The notes under the pieces: generated by a model
Told to the model about the DNA's origin: nothing
The model's input: the letters and a program-made list of their open reading frames with translations, nothing else
Databases searched by the model: none
Assembly (NCBI GenBank): GCA_016722025.1
Contig: JADKGZ010000002.1
Location: 1-64,000, forward strand
Length of the DNA stretch: 64,000 nt
Source: Acidimicrobiaceae bacterium
GTDB lineage: Bacteria; Actinomycetota; Acidimicrobiia; Acidimicrobiales; Ilumatobacteraceae
Direction: 5' to 3'
Program-made: the position numbers and the translations under genes
Shown here: in pieces, positions 1-8,908 of the stretch
Layout of the letters: each line of letters begins with the position of its first letter
Numbering within the stretch: the stretch's first letter is position 1

Positions 1-677
1 GGTAGCTGCGCTCGAGCAGGATGCGCCGCACTGGCCATGCAGTTGGCCGCCAGGAAGTCGCCCTGCACCGGCTCGACCACGTGGTCTTGCGGCGAGCTCA
101 GCAGCAGCAACGGCTGATGCATGCGGCCGTACTCCGACGCCAGCGGGGCCAGGCCGTCGTTGACCAGCGACAGCAGCGGGGCCAGCGGCGTGGCCTCGTA
201 CGCCGACTCGTGAGCTGCCGGGTCGGCGATGTCGCTGCCGATGGCGGGGATGAGGTGCGTGCCGCCGTCGATCATGCCCTGCAACATGGCCACCACCTCT
301 GGCGCCTGCGGTTGGGTTGCGGGGTTGATGCACACCAGGCCGGCCACTTCCGGATGGTCGGCGCCGAGGCGCAACGTGAGCGCGCCGCCCATGCTGAGAC
401 CGACCACCACCACCTTGTCGACGCGAGCGGCGAGGGCCTGGTAGGCAGCTTCCGCAGCGCCGGCCCAGTCGGCCCAGCGGGTGGGCATCATCGCTTCCAC
501 GGTGGTGCCGTGGCCCGGCAGCAGCGGCATCTCCACGTGGTAGCCGGCGGCGGCCAACGCCTCGGCCACGCCGCGCATGCTGCCGGGGTTACCGGTGAAA
601 CCGTGCAGGACCAGCGCCCCGTGCGACGAGGAACCGAGGTGCGACCAGGGCTCGGCCCCGGGAATCAGTGCAGTCAT
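1..677 (-). CDS. alpha/beta hydrolase (carboxylesterase/monoacylglycerol lipase-like), 3' end cut by window edge
   Basis: Reading leftward from the ATG at 677, the protein starts MTALIPGAEPW and shows the hydrolase features in order: an oxyanion-type HGFTGNPGSM loop near residue 25, a GHGT segment, and the nucleophile elbow GLSMGG near residue 95. A later SPQDHVV segment carries the expected acid residue. This matches small soluble carboxylesterases that hydrolyse short acyl esters or monoglycerides; the substrate cannot be told. Near position 33-40 the reading frame shifts: the sequence continues sensibly as PVRRILLERSY only in another frame, so a one-base indel is likely there. The catalytic His lies beyond the left edge. 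The gene shares the strand of the ferredoxin gene just upstream (22-bp gap), so they may be co-transcribed. Confidence 0.8.
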   Translation of the reverse strand, partial: MTALIPGAEPWSHLGSSSHGALVLHGFTGNPGSMRGVAEALAAAGYHVEMPLLPGHGTTVEAMMPTRWADWAGAAEAAYQALAARVDKVVVVGLSMGGALTLRLGADHPEVAGLVCINPATQPQAPEVVAMLQGMIDGGTHLIPAIGSDIADPAAHESAYEATPLAPLLSLVNDGLAPLASEYGRMHQPLLLLSSPQDHVVEPVQGDFLAANCMASAAHPARAQL

Positions 678-698
678 GGCCTGCAGTATGTCAGCAGC

Positions 699-1022
699 TC
701 ACAGATACGGGTCGTCGGGACCAGCGGCATGATCCCACCACTCGACCGGTGACCCCTTGGCCTGCCAGTCCTCGAACGGGTAGATGCAGTTCACCGGGCA
801 TGCCGGCAGGCACTTGTCGCAACCGCTGCACAGTTCGGGAACGATGACCACATCGGGCCCGTGGTTGAAGATGGCACCGAACTGCGGTGGGCAGTGGCGC
901 AGGCACGCATCGCAGTTGATGCACTCGAGCATCTCGATGCGCAGCGGCGGGTTCTTCCACTTCTCGTTGCGCGCGCGCTCGGTGATGCGGTCTGCTCGCG
1001 AGCCGGCCTTGAACGCAGTCAT
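699..1022 (-). CDS. ferredoxin family protein with two 4Fe-4S motifs
   Basis: This 107-residue protein has two cysteine clusters, CINCDACLRHC and CSGCDKCLPAC, followed by a PVN segment, the pattern of bacterial 2[4Fe-4S] ferredoxins that carry electrons between soluble redox enzymes. The chosen ATG at 1022 (MTAFKAGSRAD) lies 7 nt from a TACACT hexamer, a good leaderless -10; a longer version from an upstream start would have to begin within the promoter. The N-terminal 30 residues before the first cluster are charged and lack a signal peptide, so it is cytoplasmic. The electron partner is unknown. The gene is divergent from the TetR regulator at 1093, which may control it through the palindrome in between. 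Confidence 0.85.
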   Translation of the reverse strand: MTAFKAGSRADRITERARNEKWKNPPLRIEMLECINCDACLRHCPPQFGAIFNHGPDVVIVPELCSGCDKCLPACPVNCIYPFEDWQAKGSPVEWWDHAAGPDDPYL

Positions 1023-1029
1023 GGCGTGC

Positions 1030-1035
1030 AGTGTA
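1030..1035 (-). promoter_or_regulatory. putative -10 box of the ferredoxin gene
   Basis: On the minus strand TACACT stands 7 nt before the ATG at 1022, matching the TANNNT spacing seen before many genes of this window. No Shine-Dalgarno sequence lies between, so a leaderless transcript is likely. Confidence 0.5.
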
Positions 1036-1055
1036 GAAGTCCGGACGGGCACCGG

Positions 1056-1073
1056 ATTGACCCGCGGGTCAAT
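1056..1073. promoter_or_regulatory. 18-bp perfect palindrome, likely TetR operator
   Basis: ATTGACCCGCGGGTCAAT is a perfect inverted repeat placed between the divergent ferredoxin and TetR genes, 20 bp before the TetR start and 20-26 bp behind the ferredoxin -10 box. TetR repressors commonly bind such 15-20-bp palindromes in the promoter they share with a divergent neighbour, so autoregulation plus control of the ferredoxin is the simplest reading. This is inference from position and symmetry. Confidence 0.6.
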
Positions 1074-1092
1074 CCCCTGCTGAACTGAGCAC

Positions 1093-1731
1093 GTGACCGA
1101 CGATCGCCGTCATACCGAGCAGGGCAACGAGCGCAAGCAGCAGCTGGTGCACGCCGCCGAATGCCTGTTCACGCAGAAGGGCTACGGCGCCACGCGCATC
1201 AGCGACATCTGCGCCGCGGCCGGCGTGGCGAAGGGGCTGTTCTACTGGTACTTCCCCACCAAGGAGTCACTGTTCGGCGAGCTGGTGCGCACCATGCGCC
1301 TCAGCCTGCGGCGAGCGCAAGCGGCGGCGATGGATCCCACCGCCGATCCCGTCACTCGCATCCGGCAAGGCGCCGAGGCCAGTGTGCGGTTCATGGCCGA
1401 GCACCAGATGTACTTCGCGCTGCTCGACGTCGAGCGCACCGACGAAGCGCTGAGCCCGGTGATGCGGGAGGGCAGCGACGTCTACGCGACCGACGTGTGC
1501 CGGCTCATCGAGGCAGCACAGCGCGACGGCCTGGTGCCCGACGGCGAGGCGATGTTCTTTGCGGTGGGCGTGTTGGGCGCGGTCTCGTCGTTCAGCCACG
1601 CACACCGCATCGGCCGGCTCGCGATGCCGATCGACGATCTCGCCCAACTGGTGGGCGAGTGGGTCATGCAAGCACTGACCGGTCGAGCAGCGGCGCCAGC
1701 GACGGATCGCGGCGAAGCAGCACCGCGATGA
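1093..1731 (+). CDS. TetR/AcrR family transcriptional regulator
   Basis: The 212-residue protein has the TetR DNA-binding domain at residues 12-60: AAECLFTQKGYGATRISDI, then AAAGVAKGLFYWYFPTKESLF, whose GLFYWYF turn is characteristic of the recognition helix. The rest is the variable helical ligand-binding and dimer domain, with no clue to the ligand. GTG at 1093 is used, as no upstream in-frame start fits. The gene is divergent from the ferredoxin across an 18-bp palindrome. Its 3' end overlaps the convergent HD-GYP gene by 68 bp. Confidence 0.9.
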   Translation: MTDDRRHTEQGNERKQQLVHAAECLFTQKGYGATRISDICAAAGVAKGLFYWYFPTKESLFGELVRTMRLSLRRAQAAAMDPTADPVTRIRQGAEASVRFMAEHQMYFALLDVERTDEALSPVMREGSDVYATDVCRLIEAAQRDGLVPDGEAMFFAVGVLGAVSSFSHAHRIGRLAMPIDDLAQLVGEWVMQALTGRAAAPATDRGEAAPR

Positions 1732-3410
1732 ACGCGCGCACGACGCGCGGGTCGAACTGCGAGGCGCGGCCGGCCACCACGTAGTTGATGGCGTCGACCG
1801 GCGACCACGTGCTTGTACACGCGGGCACTGATGAGCGCGTCGAAGACATCGGCGACGCCCACGATGCGCCCGCTGAGGGGAATCAGGTCGCCCGCCACGC
1901 CGTTGGGATAGCCGGTGCCATCCCACCGCTCGTGGTGCGTGAGCGCCAGTTCGGCGGCCAGCTGCACCACCGGCGACGGGCTGCCGATGAGCATCTCGTT
2001 GCCCAGCGATGTGTGCGTCTTCACCACGTCGAACTCGGTGGCGGTGAGCGGACCCGTCTTCATCAGGATCTGGTCGGGGACGGCCACCTTGCCGATGTCG
2101 TGCAGGCGGCCCGCCAGGCGCAGGCGATCGACGTACTCGTGGTCTTCGCCCAGTTCCTCCGCCACGTCGGCAGCCAGATCGCCCACACGCACCGGGTGCG
2201 CCGCGGCGTCGGTGTCGCGGAACTCGGCGAGCTCGGCAACTCGCTGCAGCGCCTCCACTTGGAACAGCTCGATCTGATCGGTGCGCTGCCCCACCATCTC
2301 CTCGAGATCGGTGGTGCGCAGCCGGATGATCTCCGATTGCTGGCGAGCGGCCTCGGTGTCGTGCTGGATCTGCAGCGTGCGGATGCGCAGGTCGGTACCA
2401 CGGTTGAACATCTCCTCGTTCAACAGGTAGCGCGCTTCCTGATGCCTGAGCGCCTGCTCGAAGCGGCCCATCTCCTTGCACAGGTTGGCCAGCTTCTCGC
2501 GCACGCTGAGCGCGACCTCCGTCATGCCGGCCTCGGTGGCCAGATCCAGTGCACTGCCCCACTCGCGCAGCGCGTGATCGCGGAGGTGCTGAGCCACGTA
2601 CAGGTCGCCGCGAGCGGTGCGCACCGTCACCACGCTTCCGGGCGAGAGTGCCACTCGGCGAGCAGTGCGGTCGCGCATCACCGAGTCGGCTTCGTCGAGG
2701 CAGCTGAGCGCTCGATCGAGCGCGCTCAGCGACACGTAGGCGATGGCCAGGCGAGCCAGGATCTCGGGCACGAACTCGGGAGCGTGCTCCTTGGCGAGCG
2801 CCAGCGCCGACTCGCCGAGGCTGACGGCGAGCAGGTCCTCATGACGGTCGGCGCGCACTCTGGCCATGTTGGCCAGGGTGACCGCATCCAGATCCGGGCG
2901 GTCCTGACCCTTGTTGGCCATCAGCGCCGCTTCATAGGTGACGATGGCCCGGTCGGTGTCGCGCAGGCTGTGCTGGATGACCGCCAACGAGTTCAGCAGC
3001 AGGCCTTCGCTCGAACGCTCGTTGGTGGTTCGGTAGAGCTCGAGTGCTGCCAGCGCCGATGCCAACGCATCGGAGAAGTTGGCCGCCTGGTACTGCACCG
3101 CAGCGATGAGGTTGAGCGCATTGACCTCCGACTTGGCAGCGCCGCATTGGTGGGCGAGGTCGCGCGCTTCCAGCGCGACGGCGAACGCCTCGTTGTTGAG
3201 ACCCGATGCGTAGGACAGTTCGGCGAGCCGGTAGAGCGCCTCGGCCTCGCCTTGCGGATCGCGCCGAGCGCGGGCCATCACGCGCGCCTGCTGCACCATC
3301 GAGCGGGCCTTGCCGAGGTCGGACGAATCGACGCTTCTGGCCATCTCCAGCAGGTCTTCGACGGAGGGTTCGCTGCCGGGACTGTGCGTTGAAGGCACCG
3401 TCGACGTCAT
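1664..3410 (-). CDS. TPR-repeat protein with C-terminal HD-GYP domain (frameshift near 1810)
   Basis: About 580 residues. The first ~330 are tetratricopeptide-like helical repeats (for example ALYRLAELSYASGLNNEAF and ALALAKEHAPEFVPEILAR), then a short coiled coil (RLRTTDLEEMVGQRTDQIE), then an HD-GYP domain with RLHDIGKVAVPD, THTSLGNEML, HHERWDGTGYP and ADVFDAL. HD-GYP proteins usually hydrolyse cyclic di-GMP or related dinucleotides; the HD and GTGYP signatures are intact here. There is no transmembrane or receiver domain, so the TPR part probably senses a protein partner. After ARVYK the frame must shift (near 1810) to read WSPVDAINYVVAGRASQFDP and the natural C-terminus. A start at 3410 (MTSTVPSTHS) has a weak AAAGGGTGA ribosome site. 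Confidence 0.85.
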
Positions 3411-3546
3411 GCTCACCCTTTCGATCTCTACGCGCCGCGGAGAGTCGCGCCGCTGTTGCAGGTTAGTTATCGGCACTTCTGACCTGGGCGATAGCAGAGA
3501 TTCCTGTGAACGGTCGCTCACGGCCAGTGAGCAGCGGTTTCTCTCG

Positions 3547-3552
3547 TATCGT
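3547..3552 (+). promoter_or_regulatory. putative -10 box of the M48 protease gene
   Basis: TATCGT stands 6 nt before the GTG at 3559. The spacing matches the other leaderless signals of the window and supports that GTG as the start. Confidence 0.45.
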
Positions 3553-3558
3553 GACCTC

Positions 3559-4460
3559 GTGGAACCCATGCGGCGACAGCAAGCCGCTCGCAGAAACGTC
3601 GACACGTCGGCCATCACCGCGCTCGCGCCGGTGCTCGCCGTCGCTCCCGTGTGGCTGCTCGCCATCTCGGTCATCTGGTTCCCGTGCACCTCGTGTGGGA
3701 CGTCCCGTTCCTGTGGTTCGCCGGCGGCTACCTGGCGTCGGTGGTGCTGTTGTTCCTGCGCCCGGTGCAGGTGTTCGTGCTGGCCCCACTGCTGGGGGCG
3801 CGCCAACCCACGGCTCAGCAACGCAGCGTGCTGGCGCCGGCATGGCGACCGGTCTTGCAGGCCAACGACCTGCCTGCACGCCGCTACGTGCTGGCCGTGC
3901 TGCCGTCGAACGAGCTGAACGCGTTCGCGTGCGGCGGCCACCTGGTGGTGGTCACGTCGTACGCGATCGAGGCCCTGCCGCGCGACGAGCTGTCGGGCGT
4001 GCTGGCACACGAGCTCAGCCATCACCTCGGCCTGCACACGGTCGCGCTCACGGTGGGCCAGTGGCTCAGCATCCCGGTGCTGCTGCTCGCGCGCATCGGC
4101 TTCTTCCTGCAGAACGTTGCCTCGGCGGCCACCACCAGCTACGCCAGCCACTCGTCGGCCATCACCGCGGTCGGGCGCAGCGTCGCCGCGCTGCTCACCG
4201 CGGTGTCGTGGGTGTTCCTCAGCGGGCTGCTGCTCAGCAACATGCTCGCCAACGTCGTGGGTCGCAACAGTGAGTTCCAGGCCGATCGCAGGGTGGTCGG
4301 CATGGGGTTCGGGCGGCCGCTGGCCACCGCGCTGCGCCGGTTCGTGGCCGACTTCGGCGGCGATCGGCCGCTCACCTGGCGCGACCGGCTGGCGGCCAGC
4401 CACCCCACTGCTCGCACCCGCGTGGCTCGCATCGAGGCCATGCTGCGCTCGCGACGCTGA
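3559..4460 (+). CDS. M48 family membrane metallopeptidase (frameshift near 3676)
   Basis: The ~300-residue protein has the zinc-protease motif HELSHHLG in the sequence SGVLAHELSHHLG, followed by a downstream NSEFQADRRVVGMG segment where M48 enzymes place their third zinc ligand (E) and an AD pair. There are hydrophobic stretches at the N-terminus (ALAPVLAVAPVWLLAIS), before the active site (YLASVVLLFL), and after it (AALLTAVSWVFLSGLLL). This arrangement is that of HtpX-like integral-membrane peptidases involved in membrane protein quality control. The N-terminal part up to VIW is read in one frame and the rest, from VPVHLVWDVPFLWF, in another; a single indel near 3676 explains this. It lies divergent from the HD-GYP gene. 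Confidence 0.85.
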
Positions 4461-4504
4461 ACCGAGGTACCACAACGTCACCGCAACCTCCGGTCGCGAA
4501 CCAC

Positions 4505-4510
4505 TAGTCT
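4505..4510 (+). promoter_or_regulatory. putative -10 box of the ABC exporter operon
   Basis: TAGTCT lies 7 nt before the ATG at 4518 with no Shine-Dalgarno sequence between them, as for other leaderless starts here. Confidence 0.45.
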
Positions 4511-4517
4511 CGGTGCG

Positions 4518-5464
<947 letters not shown>

Positions 5465-5468
<4 letters not shown>

Positions 5469-6281
5469 CCTCCGTCGCCACCGCCGTGCAGCATGGCGAG
5501 CGGGTGCACCCGCGCAGCGCCGGCTTCTGGACCGACCTGCGCACGGTGAGCCTGCGGGCGTTGCGCCTCACCTGGCGCGACCCAGAGGCGTTCGGGCCGG
5601 CGCTGGCCATTCCGCTGTTCTTTTTCGTGGTCAACGTCGGCGCGCTGCAGACGTTCGTGGAGGGCAGCTTCCTCCCGGTTCGACTACAAGGCGTTCCAGT
5701 TGCCGGTGGCCGTGGTGTTCGCGGTCACGGGGGTCAGTCGCGCGAACGCGTTGGTCACCGACATCCAGAACGGCTACCTCGACCGGCTGCTGCTCACGCC
5801 GGTGCGCCGCGGCACGCTGTTGCTGGGGCTGATGACCGCCGACTTCGTGCTCATCGTGGCCCTGGCGGTGCCGGTGCTGCTGCTCGGCCTGGCGCTGGGC
5901 ATCCACGTCGCCACCGGCTTCGGTGGCATCGTGGTGTTCGTGCTGCTGGCCGGGCTGTGGGGCCTGGCGTTCACCGGCTTCCCCTACGCGATCGCGCTGC
6001 GCACCGGCAACCCCACCGCGGTGAACAACGCCTTCCTGCTGTTCTTCCCGTTCGCGTTCCTCACCACCGCCTACCTGCCCCAGGAAGCGATGACGGGCTG
6101 GCTGGCAACTGCGGTCAAGTTCAACCCCACCACCTATCTGCTCGAAGGCATGCGCGCGTTGATGCAGACAGGGTGGGAGTGGGCTTCGTTGGGCAAGGCG
6201 CTGCTGGCGATCGCCGGCATGGGCATCATCTCGTTCACACTGGCGTTCCGCTCGCTGCGCGGTCGCGTGAAGCGCAACTAG
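5465..6281 (+). CDS. ABC-2 type transporter permease, DrrB-like (frameshift near 5678)
   Basis: Partner of the ATPase just upstream. The N-terminal part reads FWTDLRTVSLRALRLTWRDPEAFGP and a first membrane helix (LAIPLFFFVVNVGAL) in one frame. From FDYKAFQLPVAVVFAVTGV onward, including TDIQNGYLDRLLLTPV and four more membrane segments, the coding continues in the next frame. The break is near 5678 and one extra or two missing bases would restore a single ~271-residue protein. DYKAFQLP and GYLDRLL are typical ABC-2 permease blocks, so the whole gene was functional at least until recently, and a sequence error is the simplest cause. Confidence 0.87.
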
Positions 6282-6306
6282 CGCCCTCGCCGGCCTCACG
6301 AATCAA

Positions 6307-6342
6307 CGACCTGCAGAAGTTCTTCGCTTTTCTGCAAGGTCG
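6307..6342. terminator. imperfect hairpin between the ABC permease and the surface-protein gene
   Basis: CGACCTGCAGAA pairs with TTCTGCAAGGTCG with one bulged A around an 11-nt loop. It lies 26 bp after the permease stop and about 60 bp before the next start. There is no T tract, so it could be a terminator of the exporter operon or a 5'-leader structure of the next gene. Confidence 0.35.
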
Positions 6343-6404
6343 CACCCACTCGTCTCTCTCCTTGGCAACACGCCACGTACGGCACCTACCAAGGAGACAT
6401 TGAG

Positions 6405-7325
6405 ATGAACCGCAACCGCAACACCAACGGCAACACCAACGGCAACACCCGCACTCGCACGATCGCCCGCCTGGCCGCCGCCATCGGTGCCGGCGTCGTC
6501 ACCTTCGGCGCCGCCGGCTCGGCGTTCGCCGACAGCCCGGTGCAGCCGATCGACGCCCTCGACATCGCCCCGGCACCAGCGTGCACCCCATGGAGCAACG
6601 ACGGGTTCGACTGGAACTTCACGGCACAAGGCCAGAACTCGTGGATGTTCCAGATCGGCTACCAGGATGCCGTGAACACCTGCGACGAGTTCGTCGCGCT
6701 GAAGATCTATGCGCTCGCCTCGGCGACCGCAGCCGTCGACGACCCGGGTTCGCACATGACCTACAGCGGCAGTTACCCGCTGCAGAAGACGGAGGACGAC
6801 ACCGAGCTGCTCGGCCTGCACGACTGGGCTGCCTCGAAACCGAACGAGTGCAGCGAGTTCCGGCTGACGGTCGGTGGCCAGCAGATCCTGGCCGAGCGGT
6901 TCACCGACGGGTGCACCCCGCTCGACCTCAGCAACGGCCCGGAAGTAGGCCCCGACCCGACGTTTCCGCAGAACCCGGGTGACCTGACCAACGGTGATCC
7001 CGAGCCCACCGACCCCGACCGACCCGACGACCTGACCAACGGTGATCCCGAGCCCACCGACCCGGATCGTCCCGACGACTTCACCGCCCCGACGACCACC
7101 GACCCGGGCAACCCCGGCGACCTCACCAACGGCGATCCGGGCGACCCGGGCGATGGCGGCGACGATGACGGCGGCCAGGGCGGCGACGGTGGCCAGGGAA
7201 CAGAAGGCGGCGAGCTGCCACACACCGGCGCCTCCTCCGGCACGATGATCGCGCTGGCCGCCGGCCTCAGCGGCCTCGGTGCCCTGGTGCTGTTCGGTAC
7301 TCGCCGGCGAGCAACTGCCGCCTGA
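6405..7325 (+). CDS. secreted cell-wall surface protein with LPHTG sorting signal
   Basis: The 306-residue protein starts with an N-terminal signal region (RTIARLAAAIGAGVVTFGAAGSAFA, cleavage expected after AFA) preceded by an unusual Asn-rich stretch (NTNGNTNGNT). A ~150-residue ectodomain with four Cys follows, then a Pro/Asp/Gly-rich linker with 16-residue tandem repeats. At the C-terminus ELPHTGASS, a hydrophobic helix and RRRATAA form a sortase-type sorting signal with LPHTG in place of LPXTG. Sortases would anchor it to peptidoglycan. AAGGAG lies 8 nt before the ATG. No sortase gene is visible in the window. The function of the ectodomain is unknown. Confidence 0.85.
   Translation: MNRNRNTNGNTNGNTRTRTIARLAAAIGAGVVTFGAAGSAFADSPVQPIDALDIAPAPACTPWSNDGFDWNFTAQGQNSWMFQIGYQDAVNTCDEFVALKIYALASATAAVDDPGSHMTYSGSYPLQKTEDDTELLGLHDWAASKPNECSEFRLTVGGQQILAERFTDGCTPLDLSNGPEVGPDPTFPQNPGDLTNGDPEPTDPDRPDDLTNGDPEPTDPDRPDDFTAPTTTDPGNPGDLTNGDPGDPGDGGDDDGGQGGDGGQGTEGGELPHTGASSGTMIALAAGLSGLGALVLFGTRRRATAA
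6981..7076 (+). repeat. two tandem 48-bp units inside the surface-protein linker
   Basis: Positions 6981-7028 and 7029-7076 differ only at a few bases near the end of each unit. Each unit encodes DLTNGDPEPTDPDRPD, and a degenerate third copy follows. Such in-frame tandem repeats in wall-spanning linkers often vary in copy number between strains. Confidence 0.9.
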
Positions 7326-7468
7326 GCCACGCAGCAACACGTCCACTCGCGCCGATCGGGCGGGGCCATGTTGGCTCCGTCCGGTCGGCGCGTTCGCCGG
7401 CCGGCGTCCGACGCGTCGCAATGGCGGCGGTGGCGCACATCGACCTGAACATGGCCGATACTGGCGGG

Positions 7469-7693
7469 GTGGCACGTCCGGAGGGCTTCACGTTCATTGT
7501 GCGCAAGAACGGCGACGTCGTGATCCGACATCACGGCCAGGTGGCCACGACGCTGCGTCGAGCCCGCGCCGCTGCGTTCCTCGCCGACGTCGCGAACGCC
7601 GACGATCAGGAGCTGATGGCGCGAATGACCGGCAACTACAAACGAGGGAACGAGCGGGCGGCCTCGAGCCACGCTCGCAACCGGCCTTGCTGA
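7469..7693 (+). CDS. small conserved hypothetical protein
   Basis: Starting at GTG 7469 the protein reads MARPEGFTFIVRKNGDVV and continues with IRHHGQVATTLRR, FLADV and QELMARMTGNYKRGNER. I recall small actinobacterial proteins of this form that begin with ARPEGFTF and end with GNYKRGNER, so the call is conserved hypothetical. An ATG at 7451 would add six residues. It has no signal peptide, membrane segment or cysteine. Here it extends ~12 residues past the usual end. Neighbours give no functional hint. Confidence 0.6.
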   Translation: MARPEGFTFIVRKNGDVVIRHHGQVATTLRRARAAAFLADVANADDQELMARMTGNYKRGNERAASSHARNRPC

Positions 7694-8062
7694 GGCTGGT
7701 TGACGCACACCACGTCCGGGGGGAGGGGCAGCGTGCACCGTCACAAGGTCATGTGGGTGTTCCCTTGGAGTGCACCGGTTGAGGTTGGATGAACGCCGAG
7801 ACGTCGTCGAAGACGGAGATGGCGTCGGGATCGATGCGTACGACGACCTAGGCACCTGGGGTGAGGCGAAGGTCGCGCAGCGAGTCGATGCTCGCCCGCG
7901 CGCTGCGGGACTCAGGGGCTGCAAGGGTTTCCCCTCGAACCCGAAGTGGTGACCAAAGGTCTGCACCCTCGAAGGTCCAAGGTCCTGCGCCGCACGCTCG
8001 ACCTGGCGCGGCGGGTGCCCCCGGATCTGCCCGACATGCGCACGGACACAGATGGGTGGCAT
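7694..8062. other. gene-poor stretch
   Basis: No convincing gene is seen in these 369 bases. On the minus strand the phrase VVVRIDPDAISVFDDVS appears around 7790-7845 between stops, which could be the end of a lost gene, but I cannot assign it. Confidence 0.4.
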
Positions 8063-8557
8063 TCAGCAGTCCGCAGTTTCCTCCGGGGTGTCGAACAATG
8101 CCAGCTCGGCGGCATCGGGCGCCTCGAAGCTGGCGGCCCACTCGTCGAGGTGGGCGCGGCTGATCGGTTCGCTGTTCCAGGGTGGCTCCGAGTTCCGGGC
8201 CTCGATGCGCCGCCAGAGCTCGTCGGTCGACGCGCCGAGGTAGTGCAGCTCGACCCCGACACCAAGGCTGCGAGCTACGGATCGCAATTCGTCGCGTTCG
8301 ATCCGCGCCCACAGCCCAAAGTCGAGGACAACGCTCAACCCGAGGCGAAGCACTTCTTGGGCGAGGTGCCAGAGTTCGCGCTCGACCTTCTCCTGGATCA
8401 GTGCGTCCCAAGGGCTGGAGCCGAGTGCCCACATCCACTCGTCCTTCGTGAGACGCAGGGCATTCCGGTCCGCGGCGAGCTGCGTCGCGAGTGTGGTCTT
8501 GCCCGCTCCGGGCAACCCGCAGGTGAGGATGAGTCGGGCTTGGTTCACTGCGTCCAC
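8063..8557 (-). CDS. AAA-family P-loop kinase (zeta toxin/AAA_33-like)
   Basis: A 164-residue protein starts at GTG 8557 (alternative GTG 8548) and reads NQARLILTCGLPGAGKTTLA, a Walker A motif at the extreme N-terminus. A DEW motif (LTKDEWMWALG) and VVLDFGLWARIERDE follow, with ELHYLGAS and a C-terminal IEARN. This is the layout of small ATP-dependent kinases of the AAA_33/zeta-like type, which phosphorylate small molecules or, in toxin-antitoxin systems, UDP-sugars. No antitoxin gene is adjacent. The reading frame runs on upstream into a decayed DUF3800 fragment (8615-8815), so the start of the original gene is uncertain. Confidence 0.75.
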   Translation of the reverse strand: MDAVNQARLILTCGLPGAGKTTLATQLAADRNALRLTKDEWMWALGSSPWDALIQEKVERELWHLAQEVLRLGLSVVLDFGLWARIERDELRSVARSLGVGVELHYLGASTDELWRRIEARNSEPPWNSEPISRAHLDEWAASFEAPDAAELALFDTPEETADC

Positions 8558-8614
8558 AATCGCACGCTGCACCACGGCGGCGCACGGTTTATGGACCTGG
8601 ACGGGCCAGTGTGT

Positions 8615-8815
8615 CTCGACGTCGGCGCGACGATTCGTTGTGGAAGTGCACGCGCCCACCGGCGAGAACGACCCCCTCGACGTCGACGTCGACTCGCAGC
8701 GGGCGAGATGCTTCGCCGCGATCGGCACACCGCCCATGAAGTAGCGCTGACCGCGGATCGACCCGTCGGCGAATGCGTCAGTGGAGCGAAGTCTGAAAGA
8801 GGTGAACCGAGCCAA
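8615..8815 (-). pseudogene. decayed DUF3800 fragment
   Basis: The first residues from 8815, RSTDAFADGSIRGQRYFMGG, align with the start of the intact DUF3800-like protein at 28993-29534 (RPTDAFVDESIRGQRYLMGC). A later segment reads GRVHFHNESSRRRRDTLA only after a frame change, matching GRRLHFNNEVDAQKRILLAS of the intact copy. The conserved acidic DES of the family start is DGS here. The rest of the domain is missing and replaced by the kinase gene, so this is a remnant and not a gene. Confidence 0.7.
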
Positions 8816-8908
8816 ACCTCAACCTTGGGCGCCACCACCGCTGACCCGCGGCGCGTTCAGGCGCGCACACCAGCACGCCGGCACCGCAAGACCACAGCTC
8901 TCGGCGCG

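Noticed and set aside
6405..6480. 12-bp tandem repeat in the Asn-rich start as a phase-variation switch
   Set aside because: The unit length is a multiple of three, so copy changes would not shift the frame.
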